This document shows positions 44,560 through 55,995 of a stretch of DNA of 64,000 nucleotides, in pieces; position 1 is the first letter of the stretch, and every line of letters starts with the position of its first letter. Under the pieces are notes generated by a model, which did no database searches, was not told the DNA's origin, and saw only the letters and a program-made list of their open reading frames with translations. Position numbers and translations under genes: made by a program. Location of the stretch: positions 142,332,734-142,396,733 of the forward strand of contig JAHLJT010000631.1 in the NCBI GenBank assembly GCA_031308135.1, read 5' to 3'. Origin of the DNA: Acheta domesticus. Lineage: Eukaryota > Arthropoda > Insecta > Orthoptera > Gryllidae.

Positions 44560-45291
44560 ATTCTTTACAAGTCTTGCAGTTGAATGTTTTTAAAAATTAC
44601 TTTGCCATACAATCAGGTGAATTGATTCCAAAAATGCTTTTTTTGGGGTTGGAATTTCAGAGATCATCTCAGGCATCTCTACTTCATATGTTCCTGTTTC
44701 ATGTGTTTGTTCATATGGCTGGGAAACAATTTTTTTTAAGTAAACAGAAAGTTTCCTTCTGTTTTGTCACAATTCTCAATAAGTTTGGCATGGTTCATGT
44801 TATTAAATAAAAATGTCCTGTGTGAATTAAAAAGTTATTGAGGAGCGGAGTTCAAATTAGATCCATTGTAATTTCCGATATAGCAAAAATAATTTCTTAG
44901 GGGCCCTAATTCACATTCCTGCTTCTAAAGCGGCTGACTCCAAGTTTGGTTAATTTATGTCTTAATGAGAGGAAACCATCAATTGTGAAGATCCAATTCC
45001 ATAAGGATGGAACTTTTTCCTCTGTTAGTGGTTGGGTTCACAAATCTCATTTGTTAATATCTTTTGCTTTCATGTTAAAAGGTTTGTGAGGGCTACTATT
45101 TGATCCAACAGATGATGAATTGAGCCCTTCCGCTTTCCCATTGCATGAATTGAATAAATTGTTTAAAAAATTTAAAACCTCTGCTGTTGCGAGATCATCT
45201 TTATTAGGAATTTTTAAAGTGCCAGATGGAGTTTCAAATTCAACTACAAAAAAAAGTGGTAATTGTACACATCCTAAAATATTTTTACACA

Positions 45292-45353
<62 letters not shown>

Positions 45354-46625
45354 CATGCAAACACAAGCGCTTAAAAAATATTGGACCCTCTGTTCTTGAC
45401 TTGATGAAATTGCATCTTAACTTTTGCTTGTAGCTCCATACAACATTAAACTTCATTCAAGTGTTTGTGGGATGTGAGCCAATAAATTTAAGAGTAGAAT
45501 TCGAGAATAATTAATAAATGTGAAATTGAAAATGAATAAGAATCCTGCGTATGAAATTAAATTGAAATTGTGAAAGCAAATAAATATTTAAATTTATATT
45601 TACCATCTATTCGAGATATAAATTCCATGTATGCCAACACTGATTCCATAAAAACCTGTGTGGTATATTTAACTCATTTTTTTCATTTTGTTGGTTACAT
45701 ATGTTGAGACAATTTCCTCATGACCTTATTAATTTTGTTTACATATGGAACAAGGTAATAGACTTTTCCTATGATGTGCCATGAAGCTAATTTAGTTTCC
45801 TTCAAATTTCCTATGTCTATTTCCAAAGTTTTAGTTACAAGATTATTGTGAATTCCTTTCAGCACATTAAACAGGTGAATTATTTCTGTTTTGTCAATGA
45901 GGTAAGTTAATCCTAAAAATAATTATTTTCTGAAGATTATATAAATATAAAACATTTATATAAAATATAATACTAAAAATAATGTGAAAATATTAATGTA
46001 GATATCAATATAAATTCCACACAGTAAAATAATTGTAAAATCTGTTAATGAATCAGTTGTTGTGTTTGTTGTAATAATGATATTACAAAAATTCTGAAGA
46101 AGAGATGAATAAATTTCAAATTTAAAAATCATTCATGTTATTTTTTTTTCATTGAACACAAATTATTTAAAAAATCCACCCAAAAAATCAGAAATGTGAC
46201 TATATAAACATTTGAATATACAAACAAAATATTTACTTTGAGCATTGTTAGCTTTTATTCTGTTTTCTAGTTTTTTCTAACACGGAATTAACAACTTTCA
46301 CATTTCACAATCCCTAATTGCACTGTTGTGGAAAAAGAACTTAATATAATGTTAGAAAACTTTTTTTTTTGTGCTAACTCTTTCATAATGAGCAATTAAT
46401 TGTAAAAGTAGGATATGTAATGAAAGTTATTTTTACATCAATTATTTTAAATAATTGTGTAATAAAAGTTAAATGACATTTACCAACAATATTAAAGCCA
46501 CCATCTGTAACCACTCTAATGCATACATAATAGTAGCTGGGGTGTTGATGTTTGGTTACAACTGAAACTAAATGAAATGGGAATTTTCTATCATTTTTTC
46601 CAAGTTTTTCATCTATGTATTCGTG
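44560..46625 (-). pseudogene. P-element-like (THAP9-like) transposase relic, with introns
   Basis: Minus-strand blocks occur in P-transposase order. Near 46480-46620: an exon-like block ending IRVVTDGGFNIVG then GTAAAT. About 45695-45925: an acceptor-like TATTTTTAG, then IDKTEIIHLFNVLKGIHNNL and SWHIIGKVYYLV. Near 45610-45660: VKYTTQVFMESVLAYMEF, then a GTAAAT donor-like site. 45047-45280: TAEVLNFLNNLFNSCN. 44900-45000: LWNWIFTIDGFLSLRHKL, then an NQ-PLENFF-like block. Near 44740-44800: FLFNNMNHAKLIENC. These parallel the family's HLLKxxRNNL, LAxQVxSxSV, TAEFI-LFDxLN, LNQDPLENFF and NCE blocks. Stops and frameshifts show it is inactive. The assignment rests on block order rather than any single strong motif. 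Confidence 0.65.
45295..45349. repeat. (TA)n microsatellite
   Basis: About 27 uninterrupted TA units inside the P-like relic, between its conserved blocks. Confidence 0.95.
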
Positions 46626-47539
46626 TCAAATATTCATTAAAAATTGTTATATGTAAACAAGAAATTATTTAATGGTCTACAGATCCCAATTCATTGCGGA
46701 GATTGTAAATTTTCTACTATAGAAAATACTCCCTCCTTAGAAGTGAGGTTCTGTCTCACCAATCGTATCCAGGTGTGCTTATTTGATTAATTTCATTCGT
46801 ACATAAAATTTTATTAATTTTTTAAATATTAAAAACATATTTTAACAATTAAATCTTCGCGATTTGTTTTTCAACCATCGCTCTGGCCTAAGTTTATTTT
46901 TCGGGAATTTGTGATACGGCAACCAAGAGGTTAAATAATACAATTATTTGTAGTAAAACGTAAGAAAAGCAGATAATACCCATGGATATTCCCTACACTC
47001 ACCATAATCTGCATTCGCGCAACTTTATTCAAAATGCGCGCGAAAACGCAACAGCAGCGCTATCTTTGCTATCGTTGTGACCGAGGAACTAAAACTTTGT
47101 CCCCCGCTTTTTAACATTGAGTGAACCAGCCCTGAGTACCGCCCGCGGCGGCTCCCCGAACCCCGCCTGCCGCTGGCCAATTCAATTGGATGCGCACGCA
47201 CCTCTCGTCCCCAGCGAAGATTTCAGAGCTGGGGTCAGAGCAGTGCACGCGCAGTGGGCCCCCGCAAAGATCGCAGTAGAGTGCACAGTAGGTGCAAAGT
47301 TTTTGCTAATGTAACATACAGTTCAATGTAACTTTAATTCTCAAAATTCATTAAATTCTAATTTTTGCTTACCCGAGCAGTGCTGGGGTTGCTGGGGTTG
47401 AATGCATGCCACTGCAAACTTCAGACCCATATGAGGCAATACTCTCTACAATAGTCTTATACAATCTCATTTTAACATTCTTCCTAAGAATTAAAACAGT
47501 TCCTTTGAATTTTAGACATTCAATTTTTATTTTTTATTG
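46626..47539. other. Intergenic, no gene recognised
   Basis: AT-rich with a GC-rich patch at 47120-47240. GCGCTATCTTTGCTATCGTT near 47059 weakly resembles GCGCCATCTATCCTATCGTT near 42922 in the same orientation. Confidence 0.35.
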
Positions 47540-47560
47540 ACAACTAATAGTATGCGACGA

Positions 47561-47600
47561 CGTGACGTTTCGACTGTAGCTCAACAGCCATCCTCAGACA
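47561..47600 (-). ncRNA. Hammerhead-ribozyme-like core
   Basis: The minus strand reads CTGAGGA (CUGANGA), a stem II GGCTGT/ACAGTC with loop TGAGCT, then GAAAC. Sequence and stem fit a hammerhead core; flanking stems were not established. Confidence 0.42.
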
Positions 47601-47897
47601 TCTGGTTTAGGCATGAAAATTTTTTAACACTTTAAGAGAGTTGACTAATGATATAAATTTAAGTTACAAATATGATTGTAAAATTATTAGCTACATCTAT
47701 AATATTTTGTTGTTTCAACTAGTACTTATGTGAGTTGACAGAAGCTTACCTTTTGAACAAAGACTAGAACTAAAATTTTTAAACATCTAAATATATACAC
47801 TTTATTTACAATATATTTACAAGAGCGAACGTTAGTGTGCTTAATTAAATGATCACAGGTGTTGTCATTGCCAACTATGTTATTTATTTTAAGAACA

Positions 47898-47927
47898 GCT
47901 TTCGATGGCTTAGCCATCATCATCAGT
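47898..47927 (-). ncRNA. Hammerhead-ribozyme-like core
   Basis: The minus strand reads CTGATGA, then stem GATGGC/GCCATC with loop TAA, then GAAAG. The core is well formed. It lies about 340 bp from the first. Confidence 0.42.
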
Positions 47928-48620
47928 TTTCTAGTACAAGAAAATAGCAAACAATTAATTAAACAATTAAAAGCAAAAGATTAACATTATGAATGGCAGA
48001 TTACTAGTAATTTAAAAACAGAACTAACATTCTGTGAAATGAAAACACAGGGAAAGAATTTTTTTTATATTACAGGTGTTTGAATTTACGCAAGAAAGTG
48101 GATGAAATTGAATAGAACTTGAGAAAAAACATTTTTGTAACAGAAACATGAAATGTAAGTTGAGCCGTTCCTTACCTGCTGTCTGGAAGCCACGAAACGA
48201 CTACGCGGGTTTGGGTGGGCCAAGCGGCTTAAGTACCGGGCTGTGGGATGGTGGAGGACAGGAGGGTTAATGGCCTGGGTGCGGTGTCCTGTCTATTGCG
48301 CCGCCCCGGAGAAGTGCGGTGTGAGGGTGGTGTCTAATAATAATTTCAGTAGAGGGGAGGGATTATGGTTTATATTTTCATTCAGAAGGTTGTCATTTAA
48401 ATGGATGTGGAGGTTTTCTAAAGTTAATCTGGTGTGATAATGATTTTCTATTTCCACTATATGAATATCTGTATGTGGATCGAACGCGTGGCCTGTCTGA
48501 AGGAGGTGATTGGCAAAGTGAGATTTACAGGAGTTGTGTTTCCAAGCGTGTATGTGCTCTTAAAATAAATAACATTGTTCGCAATGACAACACCTGTGAT
48601 CATTTAATTTTAAATGCCAA

Positions 48621-48939
48621 CGACATTTCACCACTAAACCAATACGTTAGTGTGTTGCTCATAGTTCACCGTCTTTCTCAATAATGAACGGTTACGAGAT
48701 AAGTATGGAACCGTCAAAGAAAGTGGAGGGACAATAAAGAAGAAGGAGAATTAATTTTGTTTCTGATTATTAAACTGAAAAATACTGAAAAAATATTAAA
48801 CTGAAACTATAAAAGTTGTTATTTATTCCAGTGAAAGTATTGGATTCTATCATAGTGTTTATTGTTTTATTGAGTTTAATGTGCAAGGTTTCTGTAAATT
48901 CTCACGTTTGTTCGTGGTTCCTTGTTCAAAATTTTTACT
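48621..48939. other. No gene recognised
   Basis: AT-rich spacer between Penelope-like and RTE-like fragments. Confidence 0.35.
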
Positions 48940-49977
48940 TCTAAACATTTCTTTTTCCAAGCAGCATTCTTAGCTTATATAACTTCCTTTTTGTTTCCCT
49001 ACTTATTTGACTGTACATCTTTTTGTGATCATCATGTTGAGTACTTAGCCATTTTCTATAAGCATTTTCTTTTTCTCTTTCTTTCTTTTCTAAAGAACTA
49101 TTCCATCACATATCACTTATTTTCCCTTTATCACTTCCTGCCTCTCCAAGGCTCTCATATGCAGCTTCATGGGTAGCTTACTATTCCGTCGTGGAGAGAT
49201 TGGGTAGTTGTGTAATCTATATTTGATAGCTTTCCACTGAGTCTGAGTTTATATAGAAAGTTTATTGATGGGTCAGTTAGAAGATGAAGTTTATATTTCG
49301 GGATTTGTATGCTGAATGGTGTGTCTTGAATATCAGTTTCTTGGGTTTTATTCACAAATGGAAGATACAATTTTGATCTCATCAAGTAATAATAAGAGTT
49401 GCATTCGGCACCCCTATGTACTCTGATGTCTTCCACCTTGGCTTTGTTGTTATGTTTGCCAAGTACGTAATCTATGATTGTTCTTCTTGTTCCTCTAATA
49501 CATGTAAATTTGTGAATATCCTTATGTTTAAAGAACCCATTCCAGATTTTTAAGCCATATTGCATACACACTTCTATCAGCCTCTTCCCATTGTCATTTA
49601 CAGTTTCCTCGCCGTACCTTCCGACCAGGGGCGTAGCGTCCTTAGATGTGGGTGATGTGCTACATACCCTGACAATATCAGCTATTTTATTTTTAAATGA
49701 TTGTAAATTGTCAATTTGTTATTTTCTTTTTCTACTACAAAATTTTTCATTATATTTCAAACATTGCGCCATTGAGAACTCGATTCTTCACAAGGATGAA
49801 CGAATCATTCTGAAATGCCGCTTAGCCTGCGCTGTGAATCAGATGCACCGTGACCCGTTACATCCAGGGTGCCTACCGTGGTGCCTACGAAAATGCGAAA
49901 CTTTACGAAACTTCATTGTTCTCTTCGGTGTTTGTAAGAGAACAAGGTTAATTAATGAACATTGTCCCTTTATTTAA

Positions 49978-50406
49978 GTTTTATTACTTTATTTTAATGC
50001 ATTTAGCCACTGTATATTTGTAGCCAATTTAGGTTAGGGATACTGCTGGTTGAATGCACAAGGGTATGTGACTGTGCAATACACATCTGTGCCCTGGAAT
50101 GGCGAGCACCACGCGATCAAAAGTGCCAACATAATTATGGAGTCGAATTTTTGTGCACAAATTATAGCACGTGAGAAACAGTTTAAAATATTTGTAAAAA
50201 ATATGAGAGGATAGAATTTTATTTAAACAGCCAACACAGGCTATGTTGAGCAATACAACGGTGGTATAAGGGAAAATAGGGAAATTCTGTCACACTTCAT
50301 TCGAGTTGTATGCTTTTTTGGAAGACAAGGGCTTGCATTTTCTAGCCATAATGAAAATAGGGGATCATCAAATAGAGAAAATTTTATGTAATATGTAAGT
50401 GAAATA
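49978..50406. other. Non-coding interior of the hAT element
   Basis: No recognised domain upstream of the transposase fragment. The 49591-49977 frame starts outside the element and was not recognised. Confidence 0.35.
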
Positions 50407-50631
50407 ATGAAATATGATAAAACTGACAAGGATGATATGAAAATTCCAGTGTTTCGTGCAATTTCACCAGAAATTCAGATTCATTGGATTTCAAGTGTAA
50501 GCACGGTAATGTCCTATGAAATTAAAAATAAAATTTCTAAAGCCTGGTTTGTCTCCGCCATACTGGATGAAACTCTTGATGTAAGTAGCAAAAAGGACAA
50601 CTGTCAACTGCTTTTCATTACGTGTCTGTAA
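50407..50631 (+). pseudogene. hAT transposase fragment (ZMYM/DUF4371-like)
   Basis: 74 codons including RAISPEIQIHWISS and KAWFVSAILDETLDVSSKKD. The DETLDVS block corresponds to the D-E-T/S-T-D-I segment around the first catalytic aspartate of hAT transposases of the DUF4371 type. The rest of the enzyme, including the C-terminal dimerisation region, is missing, so this is a deleted copy. Confidence 0.68.
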
Positions 50632-51589
50632 ATTGATTGATTTTCTCTTTCCTATTATATTTTTATTATAGATCATTGTTTTCCATGTTATAAATTATGC
50701 AAATTCTATTGGGTTTGAAATGATATGAATTGGACAATTTTGAAAATCATTGGGTTTGATAGTGCTCTTTTTATTAAAGAATGAGGACACACATTTATAT
50801 TTTGCTAGGTCGTGAACATAAGTCAACTTTTTCTAACTTTCAACCAGTAAACTACATGAAGTACGTGAGGCATTATTACTTTTACTGGATCAGTTTTTAT
50901 TTTAAATATACAAATTATTTGTGTGCTCTAATTGATCAAAATGACAGAAATGGTATTGGTGAATGAGAAATATTTAAATTATAATTGAAGTTTTAAATTA
51001 TTTTCTCATTTCTCGAGTTACATACCCTAAGCCAAAACTCAGGCTACGCCACTGCTTCCGACCACATCATTTTGGACTTCCCTTCCTATTCTACAATTAA
51101 AATCCCAAAGTAAAAACACATCTTTTCTATCAGCGATTCCATCTAAGACACTTGTCAATTGATTAAAAAATGCTCTCTTCTCTGTTTCAGGAGCATCGTC
51201 ATTTGGGGCATAAATACCTACAAAAAACATTTCTATTCCTTTTATTTTAAAATCAAGTGTTAAAATATTCTCATTGACGCATGTCCAGCTCTTAATACAG
51301 TTTGTATATATTTTTGATACGGCGATAGAGACTCTTCTCTTTGATCTAATTTCTTTGTTCAACCCGCTAAATATATGAATGTAATCTTTAACTTCTTCAA
51401 CACCTTGACCCTTTTTTTGCATTTATGGCCTATTAAAAGTCCATAAATCTGACTTACCGATGCGCCCTGTTGTATCCTCCATAGGCACTCCAAACTATTC
51501 TCTTCGTAAATTTTTAAATTCATTATTTAAGCCCATTTTAGAAAACAATTATAAATATCCCTTACATAAGTTTTGAGTTCGTTAGTCAG

Positions 51590-51890
51590 TTGCGAGTACT
51601 GACACTTGATTCTGATTCTAGGATGGTATCATTAGACGTTGTGGCAATGTTTCGTTCGATCCCACATAATTTAATTCTTTCATGTTTTGAAACGTTTTTT
51701 AATGATCATAATGATTTCTATAAAATACCACCACATGAAGTTATTATAGTTCTAAGAATGATTTTGAATAATATGGAGTTTCAATTTAATGGGGAAAATT
51801 TACCATCAGTTAGAGGGTTCACCTATTGGTAGTCCGATAAGCTCCTTACTTTCAGAAACTGTGATGAGAAGAGGCCGGAAAAATATGTAG
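51590..51890 (+). pseudogene. Penelope-like reverse transcriptase fragment
   Basis: RT core piece: MVSLDVVAMFRSIPHNL (catalytic-Asp motif A, family form SLDVxxLFTNVP), then VLRMILNNMEFQFNGE, and after a one-base frame change GSPIGSPISSLLSETVM (family form GSPMGSPLSP). The sequence ends abruptly near 51890 at a TATGTA-rich tract. The opposite orientation to the 47.5-48.6 kb fragment means it is a separate copy. Confidence 0.75.
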
Positions 51891-51970
51891 CATGAAACGT
51901 CAAAATATGTACATAAATATGTAATGAAAATAGTAAGAATATGTAATAAATATGTAAAATAGGATTTAAT
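51885..51970 (+). repeat. AATATGTA-motif tract
   Basis: AATATGTA/AAATATGTA occurs about six times in 85 bp. A related inverted tract lies near 55605-55660. Such subterminal motifs suggest a transposon end, not identified. Confidence 0.45.
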
Positions 51971-54074
51971 ATGTAACATTAAAATACTCTAATTTTAAAA
52001 CACATTTACATAATACCTACTTACATTTATGAAATTTTCTATACAATTTTTTTAATACAGACGCTTTAAAAAGTATTTGGTAAGCACAATTTGATGCACT
52101 CTTGCACTATACAACTTTCCCACCTGTAGTAAAAGCTTCACAAATTGCTATCCAGATATGCAGTTTAACTGCCAGGCTAGACGCAATAGAAGCCATCGTA
52201 CAAACTGGCGATAACTACAATCAGCCAACAATCACTGCAGCATGCAATATTTTCATCGAAGTGTTACACGACGGCAGTCGCCAAAATTTCTTGGAAATTA
52301 AGGTTAAAGGTCACCAAACGCGGCGTCAATGATACTTTTTCTACTTAAAGGTGAAAATGTCAGTCGCTGACGCGCTCACTTCCCGCCACTGAGATAACTG
52401 AAGCAGGCGCACCGGACTGTGTGTAAGAACATCCGACCAGTGGTGTGCCACTAGATAGGCTGCAGATATTCCTTATTCAAATCCAATACATTAGTCAATC
52501 AGAGCTCAGAGCGACGCCATATACATTTGTACTACACCAACTCGCTCTAGCGGTGATTCGGTGAACTCATTTCCGCGCCGGCGCTCGTTGTTTACCGTTT
52601 GTTTTCTTCTGCAACGACGTTCGGCGTAGTTCGGCGTGTGCTCTGAGAATATCTGTGATTTGTGGTCTGTGGTCCTTCGTGCCGTTTGTGGGGCCATTAA
52701 CGGGTGCCAACGAAGAGACTATTAGTGAATTCGATTCAGTTCAAGTGAATTCAATAATTTGTTTAATCTACTGCTGAGTGTGAAGCCTGAAGCGTGCATT
52801 ACGGCTACGAGACGGTGCTGGGTACCCAATTGCAAAATAAGTGTAAATCATTTGCTCAGAGGAGAGTTTGTGGCAAAATACATTGTCATTTATAATAAAT
52901 ATTTTGAATGAAGAGTTTCTCATCAGCAGATTTTGCTTTTCAGAACCCTGTGTAGAAGTGGCGCAGTGTGCTGTAAATGCAAGCTGCACTAAAGATGGTA
53001 AAATTCTGCTTCACTGTAAAATTCATGTAGAATAATGCTATTAAAAGATTACAGTAAATAATTCATCATTTGTGGTTACAGAAACTAATGCCAGTGAATG
53101 CCACACTGCAACAGGTGTTCCTGGATATTTGTGGGCAGTATTCATGGTAAGTGTTTGCCTTGAAAGAGCATTTTAATAATTTTTGTGTGTAACAATAAGG
53201 TGTAATTTTTAATGTTCATGTTCATTTGCAGTTCCTTATTTGGACCAATGGAGGTGACACCCACAATAGCAATGGGGGTAATTGGTAAGACATCTTTTAA
53301 TATATTTTTTTCTTCGTCACCTGAGGGATTTTGTGGGCATTCCAAGACACTGAAGCAAGATGTTCGTTGCTTGTTTCCAACTAACCGTGATTTTCGTTGG
53401 TTGTTGGACTTTGTTGACCATCGGCAGGCACTTGTAGGAGTGATGTTGGATGTATCCACAAGGATGCTTATTCGATTCCAGTGCCGCAAAATCAGTATTG
53501 AACTTATGGATTAATATATGTATGTCAGTTTAGCAGTAATTTAACCCATTAACTGTCAAATTAAATTTGTGTGCATGGCAGTTGTCCATTGTCGTCGTGT
53601 TTGTGTGCACACAGTTATTGTGGGAGCTGTCGGGCAGCATGTTTTTGTAACTTTTAGGGCTAGTCAATTGTTGCATTGCTAAATTGTACAAACACTCCAA
53701 AATGCCAAACGGTCGTTTAGGAGCATTTTTTTCTTTAACAAGTAGCAAAAGCATTAGAACTTAACTGCAAATGTCTCATCGACTTCAGTGCGGATTAATC
53801 ACTGTTTGCTTTACACCGACCTCTCCCTCCGACTTAACCACATGCAGCTGAGCATGGTTTTAGGTGAAGATTCGAACTGATGTAAGTCAAGTACACCCTA
53901 ACCATGAGTGTACAACGCTTTAGAAATCTTAAACGACATCTGGAATTCAGGAATGAAAAAACTTGCTTATACGTTTTGCTTAGGATGTTTCCATGTATTG
54001 AAGAAGTGAAATTTGCAAGTTAAAGTACACAGTATCACGCAACTATGAACTAGAGTGAACTAGAACCTAAAACA
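51971..54074. other. Unassigned, with weak splice-like signals near 53.1-53.5 kb
   Basis: GC-richer leader-like sequence at 52540-52760. A donor-like ATGGTAAGTG (53144) and acceptor-like TTCATTTGCAG (ends 53231) flank coding-like sequence (53212-53514). No family recognised, so no gene is called. Confidence 0.3.
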
Positions 54075-54180
54075 TGTATTTCCGTTGAAATCTCAAAATT
54101 GATTTTCCGGAGCATTATATAACTTTCTCTGTATTACTACATATATTACTCCGTATATACGTACGAATACGAGAAAGTAA
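54075..54180 (-). mobile_element. Solo Helentron-like 5' end
   Basis: Minus-strand 5' terminus from 54180: TTACTTTCTCGTATTCGTAC, with the matching arm GAGAAAGTTATATAATG about 45 nt inside. Carries the CTC/GAG variant of the hairpin. Confidence 0.65.
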
Positions 54181-55917
54181 AAAGGCCTGAAATTTCCCAA
54201 TTGGAGACCATGGTAGTTAACGGGTTAACACTATGTTTTTTGGCTATGCACGTTTTTGGTCCACTTGAATTTGTTTCATTTTATTATTAAGGATATCATC
54301 AGATTGGTTTCGCAGGCACACTGGTAAGAAGAATATGTGAAAAGGTATTGCTTATAATCTGAATATTAAAGTTAGTGAAAGTTAAAAACTATGGTAATGA
54401 TTCATAAAAGTGAAAACAAGTGGCATCGATGGTGTAGCGGTTAGCGAAACAGGCAGTGTTATATATGTTTATGTGATCGAAGCCGTGGATTTTTAAGGGT
54501 GAAAAATCCTTCGTAGGGGAAGTAAATTTAATGTTAAAAATAATGTCGATTAACTTGGAGAGACCATTTTATCTGTAAATTTATGTTCTTTCTGGAGAGT
54601 CAGAACTCAGAGAGATAATTTTAAAGAATTATTACTATGTGCAATGAATGACTTTCTTCATTCTGCATATACCTCTTTTACGCTGACAGTTCGTAATGAG
54701 AGTTTTGAGAGTAATGAAAGTTTTAACATCAATATGTACGAGTATATTGTCATTGGATGCTACATTAACTATATTTCTCACATCTGATTTAGAAAGTTCT
54801 ATTATTTGAAGATGAAATTCATTGGTCAAAGATGGTCATTTTCTCAAATTTGGAATGCATCTTTTGTTGTTTTGACACTTCATTTGGAAATTAGGAATAT
54901 GAAAGTTTTTGTCCTTTGTTTCAGAGCCAATTTTCGTGCAGTTTTAGGATTTTTTCAGTGCTTAATATCTGATCAGTAATATTTTTTATTACTTGTAGGG
55001 AACGGATTTTCATGTAAATACATATTTTTACAGGTGCAAGATACGTGTATTCAGTAATATTTTTTAGAGTTAACAACACATTCTGAATGAATTAATACAA
55101 TTTTTATTGTACAAATTTTGGTATAATTATAAATGTTCACATACATGTTTTGTTACATTTTGATATATTTATATGCCAAACAGAACATTTCAGATAATCC
55201 TCCCCTTCTTGGAAACCTGGTTTGTAGCCGTCGGAGTGAGGGATGAGCGAATGTAGCAGACGTAAAGTCAAGCACGCGCTTGCTCATGTTTCATAGCTGG
55301 GTAACTCAATCAAAAACTAACAAGTTTTTTTAATCATTGTCGAATCTCATCTCGAATTCTCTGGATCCACTACTTGCTACACGGTGCTCTTCACTTAAGC
55401 GCCACCTCTTCTTAAACAACATTGTTATACTACATATACATTAAGTATTACTTATTTCAGATGATACTAGGGAATAATTACTTCTGCAGAGGCAGACATT
55501 TCTTTTAGCTTCTTAGAATTCTCATTCAAATGTGATCGGCGACATTCTGTGCTTGGCAAACGCTTGTAGAGGGGAATTTTAAACGTTATAACACAATTTT
55601 ATTTTACATATTTTCATTTTTTCCCTCCATATTTTGAAAAAATATGTTCATATATGTGTACAGATTTAGCTTTTTTATTACAATAAATTCCGTTCTCCAA
55701 TTATTAGTATTAATTGATTTGTATTATTGGTATTGATATAAGTTGCATATGTAATGTTCTACTATTCTGGCAATAATTGTTTCTTATGACAAAGTCCGTC
55801 TTGGTTCAATTTTTATTCTACAATGTATCATTTTTTGTTCATCCTCATGCCAATTACATTCTGAATGTGAATACTAATCCCTATTAGATCGTGAATTGTC
55901 ATGAGTCATGAATACAA
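54181..55917. other. Intergenic, no gene recognised
   Basis: AT-rich. A tRNA-like A-box sequence is at 54420-54500 and an AATATGTA-like tract near 55605-55660. No coding homology. Confidence 0.4.
54420..54500 (+). repeat. tRNA-like relic
   Basis: GATGGTGTAGCGGTTAGCG resembles an A box and GTGATCGAAGCC a degraded B box about 45 nt later. Confidence 0.35.
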
Positions 55918-55995
55918 TGTTTGATCTCATAGCTCAGTTGTTAGAACATCTGCCCAGTTATCAGAAGGTCCCAGGCTCGGTTCCCGGTGCAATCA
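55918..55995 (+). repeat. tRNA-like sequence, probable SINE head
   Basis: ATAGCTCAGTTGTTAGAACA (A box, close to true tRNA D-arm) and GGCTCGGTTCCC (B box). The ends TTTGAT and ATCAAA can pair as an acceptor stem. The T-arm pairs poorly and a T is missing from GTTGGTTAGA, so a working tRNA is unlikely. Confidence 0.5.

Larger units (their letters stand above)
47540..48620 (-). mobile_element. Penelope-like element fragment with GIY-YIG endonuclease remnant
   Basis: The minus strand near 48350-48560 reads SHFANHLLQTGHAF, then DIHIVEIENHYHTRLTLENL, the C-terminal GIY-YIG region of Penelope-like elements (family pattern FAxHLxETGH...LNTLEExEI). Downstream in the same orientation are two hammerhead-like cores, as found in Penelope-like pseudo-LTRs. 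Segments 47847-47896 and 48557-48606 are near-identical inverted copies of about 50 bp. No reverse transcriptase is attached here. Confidence 0.62.
49626..51054 (+). mobile_element. hAT DNA transposon inserted in the RTE-like LINE
   Basis: Termini CAGGGGCGTAGCGTCC at 49626 and, on the minus strand from 51054, CAGTGGCGTAGCCTGAG. Perfect 8-bp duplication CTTCCGAC at 49618-49625 and 51055-51062. CAGNGGCG ends with an 8-bp TSD are typical of hAT. Confidence 0.88.
48940..51480 (-). pseudogene. RTE-like LINE endonuclease region, interrupted by a hAT element
   Basis: The apurinic-type endonuclease N-terminal half is at 51063-51480 (VGIYAPNDDAPETEKRAFF, then a DFNCRIGRE motif in which the usual LLGDFN reads LLWDFN). 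The C-terminal half is at 49130-49617 (RLIEV-type start, FFKHKDIHKFTCIRGTRR, IIDYVLGKHN, VHRGAECNSYY with the catalytic His position lost to Tyr-Tyr). A lysine-rich linker (SSLEKKERKRKC, AKYSTHDDHKKMY) continues to about 48940. The family uses this domain to nick target DNA. The halves are separated exactly by a hAT element and its target duplication. Stops, a frameshift near 49170 and the insertion make it inactive. Confidence 0.75.

Noticed and set aside
45047..45456. Frames with poly Ile-Tyr tracts
   Set aside because: Produced by the (TA)n microsatellite at 45295-45349.
42900..47100. Inverted terminal repeats of the P-like element from GCGCYATCT sequences near 42922 and 47059
   Set aside because: The two similar segments are in the same orientation and match only weakly, so they cannot be its TIRs.
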